From Rhizobium leguminosarum (GTDB lineage: Bacteria > Pseudomonadota > Alphaproteobacteria > Rhizobiales > Rhizobiaceae), in NCBI RefSeq assembly GCF_001652265.1, contig NZ_LWBS01000022.1, forward strand, positions 105,407-169,406: a stretch of DNA of 64,000 bases. The letters are read 5' to 3'. The notes beneath the pieces were generated by a model, which ran no database searches, was not told the origin of the DNA, and saw only the letters and a program-made list of their open reading frames with translations. The translations under genes and the position numbers were made by a program. This document shows, piece by piece, positions 20,729 through 29,331 of the stretch (position 1 is its first letter; every line of letters starts with the position of its first letter).

Positions 20729-21109
20729 TTATCCTACGAATGCGATTTTCAGAATGGCGAAGAGACAGAGGCCGGCGATCAGGATCGCAAAGAACGTGTT
20801 CAGCATCAGGAGAACGATCTTGCCGAACTCGCCGTGCACGTAATCCTCGATGATGACCTGCATGCCGAGCTTCATGTGGATGACGCCGGAGATCACCATC
20901 AGTGCCATGATGACCGCGATGAAGGGGTTCGACAGCGCGCGGACCACATCCGCATAGGGCGCGCCGGCATAGGCGAGCATGAAGAAGACGAAGAAGAGGA
21001 TCAGCGGAACATTGGCGACGGCCGTCAGCCGCTGACGCCAGAAATGGTCAGTGCCGTCCTTGGCGGAGCCGAGCCCGCGAACCTTGCCGAGGGGGGTGCG
21101 CATATCCAT
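20729..21109 (-). CDS. sdhD: Succinate dehydrogenase membrane anchor subunit D
   Basis: A 126-residue three-helix membrane anchor. The short N-terminus [20 protein letters not shown] is typical of alphaproteobacterial SdhD. A haem b His is visible in [21 protein letters not shown], followed by the quinone-site Asp-Tyr. It lies between sdhC (10 nt) and sdhA (6 nt). Confidence 0.93.
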   Translation of the reverse strand: MDMRTPLGKVRGLGSAKDGTDHFWRQRLTAVANVPLILFFVFFMLAYAGAPYADVVRALSNPFIAVIMALMVISGVIHMKLGMQVIIEDYVHGEFGKIVLLMLNTFFAILIAGLCLFAILKIAFVG

Positions 21110-21119
21110 GAGAGGACCT

Positions 21120-21515
21120 TCAGAAGCGAATGAGGAAACCGATCACCCAGACCAGCACAGTCAGACAGAGCGACCCGATGATGTTGGCGATGGCGAGCTT
21201 GGTTGAGAATTCTTTCCCGAAGCCATAGCCGAGATCCCACATGAAGTGGCGGAAGCCGCCGAGCATGTGGTGCAGCAGCGCCCAAGTGTAGCCGAGAAGC
21301 ACGAGCTTGCCGAGAAGGCTGCCGAGCACCCAGTTGGCCCAATCGTAAGAACCCTGGCCGCTTGCCGCCGCCATCAGCCACCAGGCGACAAGCAGCGTGC
21401 CGACGTAGAGCGCGCTACCGGTGATGCGGTGAACGATAGACATGACCATGGTGGGAATAGGCTTGTAAATTTGCAAATGCGGCGACAGGGGCCGGTTATT
21501 TGTCACATTCGCCAT
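21120..21515 (-). CDS. sdhC: Succinate dehydrogenase cytochrome b556 subunit C
   Basis: A 131-residue three-helix anchor. [20 protein letters not shown] is the SdhC signature at the N-terminus and the haem His is in [19 protein letters not shown]. The ATG at 21515 ([10 protein letters not shown]) is the family start; the frame is open 31 codons upstream. First gene of sdhCDAB, so the promoter lies in 21516-21829. Confidence 0.95.
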   Translation of the reverse strand: MANVTNNRPLSPHLQIYKPIPTMVMSIVHRITGSALYVGTLLVAWWLMAAASGQGSYDWANWVLGSLLGKLVLLGYTWALLHHMLGGFRHFMWDLGYGFGKEFSTKLAIANIIGSLCLTVLVWVIGFLIRF

Positions 21516-21829
21516 CAGAACCTCGCGGCGGCTATTCTGCGCTCCCGAATTCGGAGCATGCTCAGTCAACCACACGAATGACAAAATTCTCTGTGTGCGT
21601 TGCATCAATTGCGACGTTTAATCACCGGGAACGCCGACGACAAGCACAATCGCTGTCTGCTTTTAATTTAATCGATTCGCGTTACCGGGAAGTTTGCGGG
21701 CTAACAAAACTGGCCCTTTGCGCTCAAATTTTGCGCTGTTTCTCCGGCCCGAATGGACAAGCTTCGGCTTTTGGCGCAATCTGGCGTTAACGATTTGTTA
21801 GGGATCGGAATTCCGGAGGCCGGCCACCC
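21516..21829. promoter_or_regulatory. Divergent intergenic region between sdhC and a secreted-protein gene
   Basis: About 314 bp without a convincing gene. It must carry the sdh promoter on the minus strand and that of the 21830 gene on the plus strand. TTAACGATTTGTTAG at 21787-21801 is one base from the CtrA box TTAA-N7-TTAAC and lies about 30 bp before the plus-strand start. A short AT-rich run (21660-21672) is the best place for a minus-strand -10. No terminator or repeat seen. Confidence 0.4.
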
Positions 21830-22318
21830 ATGTTTCGCAGTCTGTCCGCAGTCGCCCTGCTTGCCCTGTCCGCGCTTGCTGCACTTCCCGCCGAAGCCGG
21901 TGACCGCCGCAACGATCGTCGCTTTCCCGGCCACCGTCACGATTTCCACGGTGGATTACTCCTCGGCGAACGTATCGGCTGGCGCGATCGCGGCATCCGT
22001 TTCGACAACGCCTATCGATATCGGAACCGCAAAGAACGGATGCCGTTCCTGAAACAGTTTTCATCGCCGGCGACCAATCACATCGCCCACAGCAATCTGA
22101 TCGTCGTCGTGCCCCAGGCGCAGGATGGTGGCGGTACCTATGCCGGCTCTTCGTACGTCTATCAGGCCGATGGCGGAACCTATGTCGGCGGCGACGGCTA
22201 TGGCTTCTATCCCACAGCACGGCCTGAGCAACTGGCACCGAAGGCGAAAGTCATCGATATCGCGGTGCAGGACGATCCCTGCGCCTACGAGGCCAATGTC
22301 TGTGTCATCCGACCTTAG
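21830..22318 (+). CDS. Secreted hypothetical protein
   Basis: A 162-residue exported protein with a signal peptide (FRSLSAVALLALSALAALPAEAG). The mature N-terminus is rich in Arg, His and Asp (DRRNDRRFPGHRHDFHGG), the middle contains Gly/Tyr-rich repeats (GGTYAGSSY, GGTYVGGDGYG), and two Cys near the C-terminus (DDPCAYEANVCVIRP) could form a disulfide. I do not recognise the family. GGAATTCCGGAGG lies just before the ATG. Its TAG stop is the first triplet of a partial palindromic repeat. Confidence 0.65.
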   Translation: MFRSLSAVALLALSALAALPAEAGDRRNDRRFPGHRHDFHGGLLLGERIGWRDRGIRFDNAYRYRNRKERMPFLKQFSSPATNHIAHSNLIVVVPQAQDGGGTYAGSSYVYQADGGTYVGGDGYGFYPTARPEQLAPKAKVIDIAVQDDPCAYEANVCVIRP

Positions 22319-22333
22319 CGCATGATGCCGAAA
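22316..22333. repeat. Partial copy of palindromic repeat R1
   Basis: TAGCGCATGATGCCGAAAG matches the left end of the full copy at 5249 with one change; the rest of the hairpin is missing. The TAG is also the stop codon of the secreted-protein gene. Confidence 0.55.
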
Positions 22334-22390
22334 GTGCGGAATTCCGCTCGGCTTCGCTGACAAGGCTATGAGATGACGAGCGCAGGCGGC

Positions 22391-22795
22391 TCAAATTTGC
22401 CCGGCCTCACTCTTTCGCGACGCGGCTACGTCAATACGGATGGCGCACATCGGCGGGAGATTCTTGTCCTCAAACGTCGCCCGCCGTGGCGTTCCGCTAT
22501 CCGGCATCCAAGCATCCCAGGCTCTGTTCATTTCCTCGAATGAGGCAAGGTCCCTGAGCCAGATGTTGACGAGAATGATCTCTGACTTGTTGGTACCTTC
22601 GCGCAGCAGCATGTCATCGATGCGCTCCAGTATTTCGTTGGTTTGCGCCGTCACGCTCGCTCCCCTCGTCAGGTTTGCGACCTGGCCGGGCAGATAGGCG
22701 GCATCTGCGAGGAGAGTTTCGTCAACTTTGGCTTGCCCCATCATCGTATTCGCAGACTTCCATGAATGCTTGAGATTGGGTCGTCGACCCTTCAT
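22391..22795 (-). CDS. RidA family protein (YjgF/UK114)
   Basis: A 134-residue RidA-family protein. The family hydrolyses reactive enamine/imine intermediates of amino-acid metabolism. The AAYLPGQVAN segment, the TNEILERIDDML helix, the WLRDLASFEEMNRAWDAW box and the C-terminal PRRATFEDKNLPPMCAIRIDVAA strand-loop-strand, with Arg near the usual catalytic position, all fit. The first 18 residues are unusual for the family and the start may be the ATG pair at 22744/22741. It lies after the LysR gene on the same strand, at the end of the polyamine-type ABC cluster. Confidence 0.8.
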   Translation of the reverse strand: MKGRRPNLKHSWKSANTMMGQAKVDETLLADAAYLPGQVANLTRGASVTAQTNEILERIDDMLLREGTNKSEIILVNIWLRDLASFEEMNRAWDAWMPDSGTPRRATFEDKNLPPMCAIRIDVAASRKSEAGQI

Positions 22796-22888
22796 CGGAT
22801 CACTGTGGGGCTTCGCTCGCCACTTCGGTAGGGGGAATTAAATTGACCCGATATAATGGAAGCTGAACGCTCCCAGAAGGAGTTGGAG

Positions 22889-22934
22889 CAGGATGTCGTC
22901 CGAAACCGATCACACTTTTCGGCATCATGCTCTA
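22889..22934. repeat. Palindromic repeat R1, first hairpin only
   Basis: In reverse this reads TAGAGCATGATGCCGAAAAG followed by a diverged right half (CGGTTTCGGACGACATCC). It matches the first hairpin of the copy at 5249. The CTA at 22932-22934 is the TAG stop of the LysR gene. Confidence 0.7.
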
Positions 22935-23789
22935 GCTGGACAATATGGCCGTATGTCGCGAAATGAAGTCGACAAGATAGCGCGCACCTTCGGCCGTCTC
23001 GGATTGAGCATACAGACCGATTTCAATGCGCACCGGACCGGGCAGGTCCGCCGATCTGTCAAGCGTCCGGCAGCCCTCGGGTTTCGTGTTGAGCATCATT
23101 GGCGCGATACCGATACCGACGCGAACCGCGGTCGCCATGGCCACCAGCGTCGATGCGACGCACGCCGTCTTCCACTTGATGTTCCGCTGGGACAGAGCCG
23201 CAATCGTCGGAAGCGTCCAGGGACACTCCTCCTCGAACATGATGATGGGAAGCGGTTTTTCCGTATCCGCCACAAAGTCGGATCTGACCGTCCACATCAA
23301 ATATTCGGTCCAGATCAGGGTCGGTTTTCGCGCGAGGCAGGTGATGTCGCAAACCACGAGATCGAGCTTCCTGTCTTCAAACAGGCTGGCGAGGCGACGA
23401 TTCGGCTCGACGATGATGTCGATCTCGACCTTCGGGTTCTGGGCTCTGAAGGCACTAAGAATGTCGATCAGGTGGCCGGCTGCGAAGTCCTCAACGACGC
23501 CGAGGCGAATGCGGTCCTCGATCATCTTGCCTGTCAGCCTTTTCCCGATCTCGTCGCTGAGGGCGACCATTTCGCGGGCATAAGCCAGCATGATCTGCCC
23601 ATGACTCGTGAGTTCGAGGCCTTTTGACGAACGCGAAAACAGCGTAACGCCGACAAGCTCCTCCAGCTTGCGGATCTGCATGCTCACGGCCGCCTGCGTT
23701 CTGTTCAGCTTGACGGCTGCTCCATTGACGGTGCCGATTTCCGCGACGGTCAGAAATGCACGAAGCAGATAGGAATCAAGATCAAGCAT
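22932..23789 (-). CDS. LysR family transcriptional regulator
   Basis: A 285-residue LysR-type regulator. The winged helix-turn-helix fills residues 1-60 (LLRAFLTVAEIGTVNGAAVK, LNRTQAAVSMQIRKLEELVG, LFSRSSKGLELT), followed by the linker helix and a substrate-binding effector domain. The start at 23789 (MLDLDSYLLR) gives the usual length; an in-frame GTG or ATG at 23867 would add 26 residues. It sits directly after the PotA-like ATPase gene, so it probably controls the adjacent ABC transporter and the divergent ureohydrolase operon. The stop codon is supplied by a palindromic repeat. Confidence 0.9.
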   Translation of the reverse strand: MLDLDSYLLRAFLTVAEIGTVNGAAVKLNRTQAAVSMQIRKLEELVGVTLFSRSSKGLELTSHGQIMLAYAREMVALSDEIGKRLTGKMIEDRIRLGVVEDFAAGHLIDILSAFRAQNPKVEIDIIVEPNRRLASLFEDRKLDLVVCDITCLARKPTLIWTEYLMWTVRSDFVADTEKPLPIIMFEEECPWTLPTIAALSQRNIKWKTACVASTLVAMATAVRVGIGIAPMMLNTKPEGCRTLDRSADLPGPVRIEIGLYAQSETAEGARYLVDFISRHTAILSS

Positions 23790-23932
23790 CAGAAGCCGCA
23801 TTCCATACTTTGTGGCGCTCGAGAGCCGAGGGCCTCTCTGCCCGTAAGTGGATATTGGACGAACCATGTCCTTCCGGCAACTGGTGACCCTTAGCCCGGG
23901 CGCAGTGCAGGCTGCGCCCCATCAATGCCAGC

Positions 23933-24997
23933 TTATCGCGCGAAGAGAACGCATGCCTCGGGGGGAATGGAAACGCTGATCTCCTGCCCGCGAGCGAAGG
24001 CTATGTCTGGACGGTTCGGGCAAGCCGAGATTATCCGGTCGCCACTGACGAGGTCCAGAACGACATGCCTGAAGGCACCGAGTGTCACAACGTCGGCGAC
24101 GCGTCCGGTCATGGCTCCGGCAGCCGGAGTGCCGGACGATATCTCGACGCTTTCCGGCCTCACGCAAATCTCGGCGGCACCTGAAAGACTTGCCGTGGAC
24201 TCGACCGGAAACTCCCAGCCGGATTCAGAGCGAAATTTGCGGGCCGTTCCGCCGGCGGCAGAGATCGAGCCATGAATCCAATTCGTCCGACCCATGAAAT
24301 CCGCGACGAAACGCGAGTCTGGACGCCAATACACATCATCCGGCTTGCCGGATTGCATGATCGCTCCACGGTTCATCACGAATATCCGCTCTCCCAGGCT
24401 CATCGCCTCCTCCTGGTCGTGGGTTACCACGATGGCGGTCGAGCCGACTGCGGCGAGCACATCCTTCAATTCGCTGCGCAACTCATGTCGAAGTTTGGCG
24501 TCGAGGGCCGACAGGGGCTCATCCAGAAGAACGAGGCTTGGATGGGTGGCGAGCGCCCGCGCAAGCGCAACACGCTGCTGCTGGCCACCGCTCAACTGGT
24601 GCGGCCGCCGCTGTCCGAAACCGACGAGCCGGACGAGCTCAAGCATTTCGGCAATGCGGCGCGGTATTTGCCCCGGCGGATGGTTGCGATGGCGAAGTCC
24701 GTAGCCGATGTTCTGTTCGACGGTCATATGCGGGAAAAGAGCGTAGTGCTGGAACAGCAGCCCGACATTGCGCTCATAGGGTTTCAATCCGGCCATCGGC
24801 TCGCCGTCGATCAAAATCGAGCCTTTGTCGGGCCGCTCGAATCCGGCTATGAGCCGAAGAATGGTGGTCTTGCCGCAGCCGCTCGGTCCAAGCAGTGCGA
24901 TTGTTTCACCTGGGTTCACCGACAAGGAGATATTGCCAAGGGCGACCGTTTCGCCGAAGCGCTTGCTGACGCCTTGAAATTCCACGGCAGAAATCAT
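23933..24997 (-). CDS. ABC transporter ATP-binding protein, PotA/spermidine type
   Basis: A 354-residue ATPase of the CUT1/PotA group. Walker A is GPSGCGKTT, the Q-loop is LLFQHYALFPHMTV, the signature is LSGGQQQRVALARAL, Walker B is LVLLDEPLSALD, and the H-loop is VVTHDQEEAM. A C-terminal TOBE domain (about 250-350) follows. The start at 24997 (MISAVEFQGV) is preferred to an upstream in-frame codon. It is downstream of two permeases and a periplasmic binding protein on the same strand; together they form one importer. Confidence 0.93.
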   Translation of the reverse strand: MISAVEFQGVSKRFGETVALGNISLSVNPGETIALLGPSGCGKTTILRLIAGFERPDKGSILIDGEPMAGLKPYERNVGLLFQHYALFPHMTVEQNIGYGLRHRNHPPGQIPRRIAEMLELVRLVGFGQRRPHQLSGGQQQRVALARALATHPSLVLLDEPLSALDAKLRHELRSELKDVLAAVGSTAIVVTHDQEEAMSLGERIFVMNRGAIMQSGKPDDVYWRPDSRFVADFMGRTNWIHGSISAAGGTARKFRSESGWEFPVESTASLSGAAEICVRPESVEISSGTPAAGAMTGRVADVVTLGAFRHVVLDLVSGDRIISACPNRPDIAFARGQEISVSIPPEACVLFAR

Positions 24998-25007
24998 CGT
25001 ATTGTCC

Positions 25008-25847
25008 TCATGAACGAAACAAACCCTGACCGACGACAGTGTCGAAGCCGACGACACGGTCCAGCACAACGATCAGCAACGCGGTGACGGCAATCAGGAC
25101 CACGGCCGCCGCAGCGATCGTCAGATCGAAAGCCGCGCGCATGTTGCTGACCAGCGTAACAGGCAAGGTCGTTGCGGACGGATCGCTCAGGAAGAGACTG
25201 ATCGATACGTCATCCATCGAAATTGCGAAGGCGAAGATCGCGCCGGTGACGACGCCCGTCCGCATCAACGGCAGGGTAATGGTCCAGAAGGCCTGGCGCT
25301 CGGTGGCGCCGAGAACCATTGCGGCTTCCGTCAATCGTTGGTCGCTGCCGAGAAGGCTGGCGAGACTGGTCCTTATGCAATAGGGCAACGTCACGATCAC
25401 GTGGCCGAGGAGCAGGCGCGCCATACCATTTGTGATGCCGGCCTTGGAAAGGAAAAGCAGCAGGCCGAATCCAATCACGACCGGCGGGACGATGAGTGGC
25501 GAGAGAAAGGCCGAAGTCAGCGCTGCCTTTCCTGGAAATTTACCCCGGGCGAGACCGACAGCCGCCGCAGTTCCAATCGTGACGGACAGAACCGTCGTGA
25601 GTACCGCCAAGATGAGGCTGGTGCGCAGGCTGGCAAGGATATCCGCCTGGGAGACGAGCCGTTCGAACCAATGAAGCGACAAGGCAGGTGGCGGCATCGG
25701 GCCGAGGTAGGTCCTGGCGTCGAAAGCCATGACGCAAGTTATCACCAACGGGATGGCGAGGAACGCCAATCCCAGGCCGATGACACCGTAGGCAAGGGAA
25801 CCGGCGATCCGGTCTCCGGTTTTCGCTGCAAGAGACTGCATGCTCAT
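25008..25847 (-). CDS. ABC transporter permease, PotC-like
   Basis: A 279-residue permease with about six helices and the EAA loop LTEAAMVLGATERQAFWTITLP. The start at 25847 follows GGAGGG by 7 nt and overlaps the upstream permease stop by 4 nt (ATGA). The same frame remains open far upstream, which is coincidental. Second permease of the spermidine/putrescine-type importer; 10 nt before the ATPase gene. Confidence 0.92.
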   Translation of the reverse strand: MSMQSLAAKTGDRIAGSLAYGVIGLGLAFLAIPLVITCVMAFDARTYLGPMPPPALSLHWFERLVSQADILASLRTSLILAVLTTVLSVTIGTAAAVGLARGKFPGKAALTSAFLSPLIVPPVVIGFGLLLFLSKAGITNGMARLLLGHVIVTLPYCIRTSLASLLGSDQRLTEAAMVLGATERQAFWTITLPLMRTGVVTGAIFAFAISMDDVSISLFLSDPSATTLPVTLVSNMRAAFDLTIAAAAVVLIAVTALLIVVLDRVVGFDTVVGQGLFRS

Positions 25848-26728
25848 CGGGAAACCCTCCGCGCCTGCGCAAACGTTATGACAGCGACGACCGCCAACGC
25901 CACGGCAAGCATGACGAGCGAGATCGCCGCGCCGCTTGGGTAGTTGGCGATATCGCTGAACCGGGTGTAGATGACGTTCGACATGAAAAGCACCCGGCCC
26001 CTCCCGAGCACCATGGGAATGACGAAGGCGCTGATCGCGAAAGTCAGCGAGACAAGCGTGCTTGAGATCAGAGCCGGGAAGCTCAGGGGAAGCGTGATCG
26101 ACAGATGGGCTTTCCATCCCGGCGCGCCGAGCGACTGGGCCGCATCGAGCAGACGCGGATCGATCGATTGCATCGCGCCAATCAGCGTTAGCGTTGCGAC
26201 CGGTATGACCGAGTGCACCAGACCCGCAATAACGACGATATTGATATATTCGCGGCTGTTGGGAGAAAGGCCCAGTGTCAAGAGGACGGGACGGAAGATT
26301 CCGACCGACCCGAAGGTCAGTTCGATCGCGTACGTCTTGATCAGGACGCTGGAAAGAACAAGCGTAATCAAGAAGCCGAGGGTGAGCGTGCGCATCCGCG
26401 GCGGAATCCGCCGCACGATGAAATAGGCCAGCGGGAATGCCACAAGCTGGCCGATGATCGCGGCAACTCCGCCAATCCAGAAGGTTGTCAGCAGCACGCT
26501 TGCAAACGCCTGGTTTGCAAGCTCGTAATAGTTTTGAACCGTTGCCGCGGCATTTTCCACCGAGCCGACGCGCCCCGGCGTAAACTCCTTCAAGCTTTCG
26601 ATTGCCAGATTGATGAGCGGTGACAGAAAACCGAAGGCGAACACCAGCAGGGCTGGCCCGAGCGTGAGGGCAGCATCTCGGCGATCCGGAATAGAAATGG
26701 CAACGAGTTGCCGCCTTACCTTGGTCAT
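25844..26728 (-). CDS. ABC transporter permease, PotB-like
   Basis: A 294-residue permease with a cytoplasmic N-terminus, an extra periplasmic loop (EFTPGRVGSVENAAATVQNY) usual for PotB, and the EAA loop LLDAAQSLGAPGWKAHLSITLP. It is followed by its partner permease with a 4-nt overlap and preceded by a hairpin-bearing repeat and the binding-protein gene. Confidence 0.92.
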   Translation of the reverse strand: MTKVRRQLVAISIPDRRDAALTLGPALLVFAFGFLSPLINLAIESLKEFTPGRVGSVENAAATVQNYYELANQAFASVLLTTFWIGGVAAIIGQLVAFPLAYFIVRRIPPRMRTLTLGFLITLVLSSVLIKTYAIELTFGSVGIFRPVLLTLGLSPNSREYINIVVIAGLVHSVIPVATLTLIGAMQSIDPRLLDAAQSLGAPGWKAHLSITLPLSFPALISSTLVSLTFAISAFVIPMVLGRGRVLFMSNVIYTRFSDIANYPSGAAISLVMLAVALAVVAVITFAQARRVSR

Positions 26729-26810
26729 GGTGGAACAGCCTTTTCCTCGCCCTTGCGGGCCATGAGAAAGGGAGGTTGTCGAAGCCGCGTCGCGCCTTCG
26801 AACAAAGACT

Positions 26811-26850
26811 TAAAGCGCAAGGAGCGATCTGAAAGATCGCGAGACGCTTA
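26811..26850. repeat. Partial palindromic repeat R2 between binding protein and permease
   Basis: Reads TTAAAGCGCAAGGAGCGATC then a perfect 7-bp hairpin GCGATCT-GAA-AGATCGC and GAGACGCTTA. It matches the right part of the larger copies at 50818 and 58122. The final TTA is the stop codon of the substrate-binding protein gene, so the hairpin forms directly after that stop in the mRNA. Confidence 0.7.
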
Positions 26851-27924
26851 GAGCAACGGGGCGATATCCTGCTCCCAGCGCTTGGACCAGGCATCCTGCT
26901 GTTCGAGAACGGCATTGTAGTCCGGCACATAGACGAAGCTCGAAAACTCGTCCGACGTGAAGGACAGATGCTTGAGGTTGTCGGGCGTAACCGCCTTGCT
27001 GTTCAACGGCGCTTCGCCAGCCACCTTGGCGTAGAGCGAGTTCATGTCCGGGCTGATCGCGAAGTTGACGAAATCGAGCGTTGCCTTGGTGTTCGGTCTA
27101 TTCTTCAGGACGCCGAACCCGCTCTGGTAGAGGAAGGCCTTGAAGTTGCTGTCCTTGGTGAAACGCGTAACCGGGAAGTTTTTTGCCACCGCCGCCCAGC
27201 CGGGTTCCGCGAAGAAGCCGACGGAGGTTTCGCCAGACGTCAGCGAATTGGTGAAATCGATGTCGGTGACGGCGACGCGGCCGATATTGCCGGATTTCGC
27301 CAATTCCGTCATGAGCTTCCACCCGGGTTCCATATTCGTTTCACTGCCGCCGGCGTGAAGGGCGAGCGCGACAATCTGGAGCATCATGCTCTGTGTCGGA
27401 CCCGGCCAGCAGATCGCGCCCTTGAGATCGGGGCTCAGCAGATCATCGATGGTCTTCACGGCGATCGGAGCCGTGTCGGTTCGCGCACCGAAATACATGC
27501 CGCCAACTGCGCGTGGGACCGCTTTGATATTGCCCTTGCCGTCACGAATGATGATTTTCTCGGGAATATTCGCGAGGTTGGGAACATCGGCAGGATTGAT
27601 GGTCTCGAGCCAATCCTCCTTCACCATGCTGTTGAACGAGCCTTCCCAGCCGGCGACGTAGTCGTAGTCGACATTCGGCCAGACGGCCTTGATCTTCGGC
27701 AGGATCGCGCCCGCGCCGCCCTGGTGAAGAACCCAGTTGAATGTCGCCGCATTCTGGTCGGCGGCAATCTGCTTCATCGCTTCGACGACATCGCCGCCCC
27801 ATTCGACGGCGGTGAGATTGCCGCTGCCGGCTGCGGCGGATCTTGCAAACCCGGTCATCGTGCCGGCAATCCCCACGGCGGCGGCGGATCCGAGGAAGCG
27901 GCGGCGTGTCATATCGTGCAACAT
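26848..27924 (-). CDS. ABC transporter substrate-binding protein, PotD-like, Tat-exported
   Basis: A 358-residue periplasmic binding protein of the bacterial extracellular family 1 / PotD group. The N-terminus TRRRFLGSAAAVGIAG is a twin-arginine (Tat) signal. The mature domain contains NLTAVEWGGDVVEAMKQ and PDVDYDYVAGWEG-like segments typical of spermidine/putrescine-type binders. AGGGAA lies 6 nt before the ATG at 27924. It is the first gene of the importer and is divergent from the ureohydrolase gene. The ligand is unknown; a polyamine, guanidino compound or related cation is inferred from context. Confidence 0.9.
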   Translation of the reverse strand: MLHDMTRRRFLGSAAAVGIAGTMTGFARSAAAGSGNLTAVEWGGDVVEAMKQIAADQNAATFNWVLHQGGAGAILPKIKAVWPNVDYDYVAGWEGSFNSMVKEDWLETINPADVPNLANIPEKIIIRDGKGNIKAVPRAVGGMYFGARTDTAPIAVKTIDDLLSPDLKGAICWPGPTQSMMLQIVALALHAGGSETNMEPGWKLMTELAKSGNIGRVAVTDIDFTNSLTSGETSVGFFAEPGWAAVAKNFPVTRFTKDSNFKAFLYQSGFGVLKNRPNTKATLDFVNFAISPDMNSLYAKVAGEAPLNSKAVTPDNLKHLSFTSDEFSSFVYVPDYNAVLEQQDAWSKRWEQDIAPLL

Positions 27925-28087
27925 GGTAGGTTCCCTTTGCTGTCGGCCCTCTGCCGGACCGTTCGCATCGGAGACTGCTTGGAGGTTGCAAGCCGCGGTA
28001 GTGGGAAAATTCTCGCAGGGTTATAAAGTTTTCTGAATGCACTGATGGACGCCCTACCCGCATCGCGGAGCCTCGGCGGATCCGAGC

Positions 28088-28104
28088 TATCAATAATCGT
28101 TATA
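28088..28104. promoter_or_regulatory. Candidate LysR-type operator in the divergent promoter
   Basis: TATCAATAATCGTTATA is TAT-N11-ATA, the T-N11-A form bound by many LysR regulators, with an inner ATAA/TTAT symmetry. It lies in the 225-bp gap between the divergent PotD-like and ureohydrolase genes, which would suit control by the LysR regulator encoded at 22932-23789. A single AT-rich site of this form can occur by chance. Confidence 0.3.
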
Positions 28105-28149
28105 TCCCCTCTCGAATTTTCGCGGTTCCAAGAGAAGTGGGCGGCGCCG

Positions 28150-29247
28150 ATGATGATGGCAGCATCAATACCGTGGGAGCCTGCCTTGACCATTGACCGG
28201 GATTTTCTGGAAGACTTGAGAAAGCGCTTCGGCAACGCTGCAGGCGGGGAGATGGAAGATCCGCACTTCCGCGCCGTGGCGGCGAGCGTATTCAAGGACG
28301 GCGACAGCCGGAAATGGCCTTTCGCCGATCCTGCGACCCTTCTGGATGCCCGTTTCATCGAGAACGGCTTGCGGCCCGAGGTGCTTGAAGCGCTTGACGT
28401 GGCTCTGATCGGCGTGCCGATGGACCTCGGCGTCACCAATCGCGCCGGCGCGCGGCTGGGACCGCGGGCCGTCCGGGCGATCGAGCGTATCGGTCCCTAC
28501 GAGCATGTTCTGCGTGTCGCGCCGATGGGAGGGCTAAAGGTCGCCGATGTCGGCGACGTGCCGATGCGCAGCCGGTTCGGTCTGGCCGAATGCCATGCCG
28601 ACATCGAGGCCTGCTACCGGATGATCGCGGCAACCGGGGTTATCCCGCTGTCGGTTGGCGGCGATCATTCGATCTCCGGCGCCATCCTCAAGGGCCTGGC
28701 GGGCAGCCAACCGGTCGGCATGATCCACATCGACGCTCATTGCGACACCGCTGGTCCCTATGAGGGCTCCAAGTTCCACCACGGCGCGCCCTTCCGCGAG
28801 GCGGTTCTGGCCGGCGTGCTCGATCCGAAGCGTACGATCCAGATCGGTATCCGCGGCGGCGGCGAATATCTCTGGGAGTTCTCCTTTGCCTCCGGCATGA
28901 CCGTGATTCACGCGGAAGAGGTGGCGGAGATGGGCCTCAAGGCCGTAATCGCAAAGGCTCTGGAGGTTGTCGGCGCCGGCCCGACCTATCTCAGTTTCGA
29001 CGTCGACAGCCTCGATCCGGCCTTCGCTCCGGGAACCGGCACGCCAGAAGTCGGCGGGCTTCAGCCGAGGGAGGCTCTGACCCTGCTGCGCGGCTTCAAG
29101 GGCATCAACCTCGTCGGCGGCGACGTCGTGGAAATCGCGCCGCAATACGACAACACCACCAACACCGCGCAGATCGCCGCGCAGGTCCTGTTCGAACTCC
29201 TGTGCCTCGCGATGTTCAGTCCCGCGGTCAGGACAAAGGTGACCTGA
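28150..29247 (+). CDS. Ureohydrolase family protein (agmatinase/guanidino-acid hydrolase type)
   Basis: An approximately 365-residue binuclear manganese enzyme that splits urea from a guanidino group. All metal-binding boxes are present: VGGDHSISG, HIDAHCDTAG and SFDVDSLDPAFAPG. The loop YEGSKFHHGAPFREAV is of the kind that sets substrate choice in this family, and it does not identify arginine, agmatine or a guanidino acid. The start is uncertain: ATG at 28150, a TTG at 28186 preceded by GGGAG, or 28045. It is divergent from the PotD-like importer and upstream of an amino-acid ABC transporter and an ornithine-cyclodeaminase-family gene. Confidence 0.88.
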   Translation: MMMAASIPWEPALTIDRDFLEDLRKRFGNAAGGEMEDPHFRAVAASVFKDGDSRKWPFADPATLLDARFIENGLRPEVLEALDVALIGVPMDLGVTNRAGARLGPRAVRAIERIGPYEHVLRVAPMGGLKVADVGDVPMRSRFGLAECHADIEACYRMIAATGVIPLSVGGDHSISGAILKGLAGSQPVGMIHIDAHCDTAGPYEGSKFHHGAPFREAVLAGVLDPKRTIQIGIRGGGEYLWEFSFASGMTVIHAEEVAEMGLKAVIAKALEVVGAGPTYLSFDVDSLDPAFAPGTGTPEVGGLQPREALTLLRGFKGINLVGGDVVEIAPQYDNTTNTAQIAAQVLFELLCLAMFSPAVRTKVT

Positions 29248-29331
29248 GAACCAGCTCCACAACGGCAGCGTGCCTCGTGCCCGCTGGCCATCCATCGCCT
29301 GTCGCACAACACGTCTCAAAAGGGGAACGAC

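Noticed and set aside
22841..22857. TTGACC and TATAAT near 22841-22857 as a promoter
   Set aside because: They are only a few bases apart instead of 16-18 and no plus-strand gene follows.
25848..26930. Extension of the PotC-like permease frame to a 640-residue protein
   Set aside because: The extension covers the PotB-like permease in another frame; a strong ribosome site and an ATGA overlap mark the true start at 25847.
28005..28033. GAAAA-N19-TTTTC dyad in the divergent promoter of the ureohydrolase as a second regulator site
   Set aside because: Short AT-rich arms far apart; easily produced by chance.
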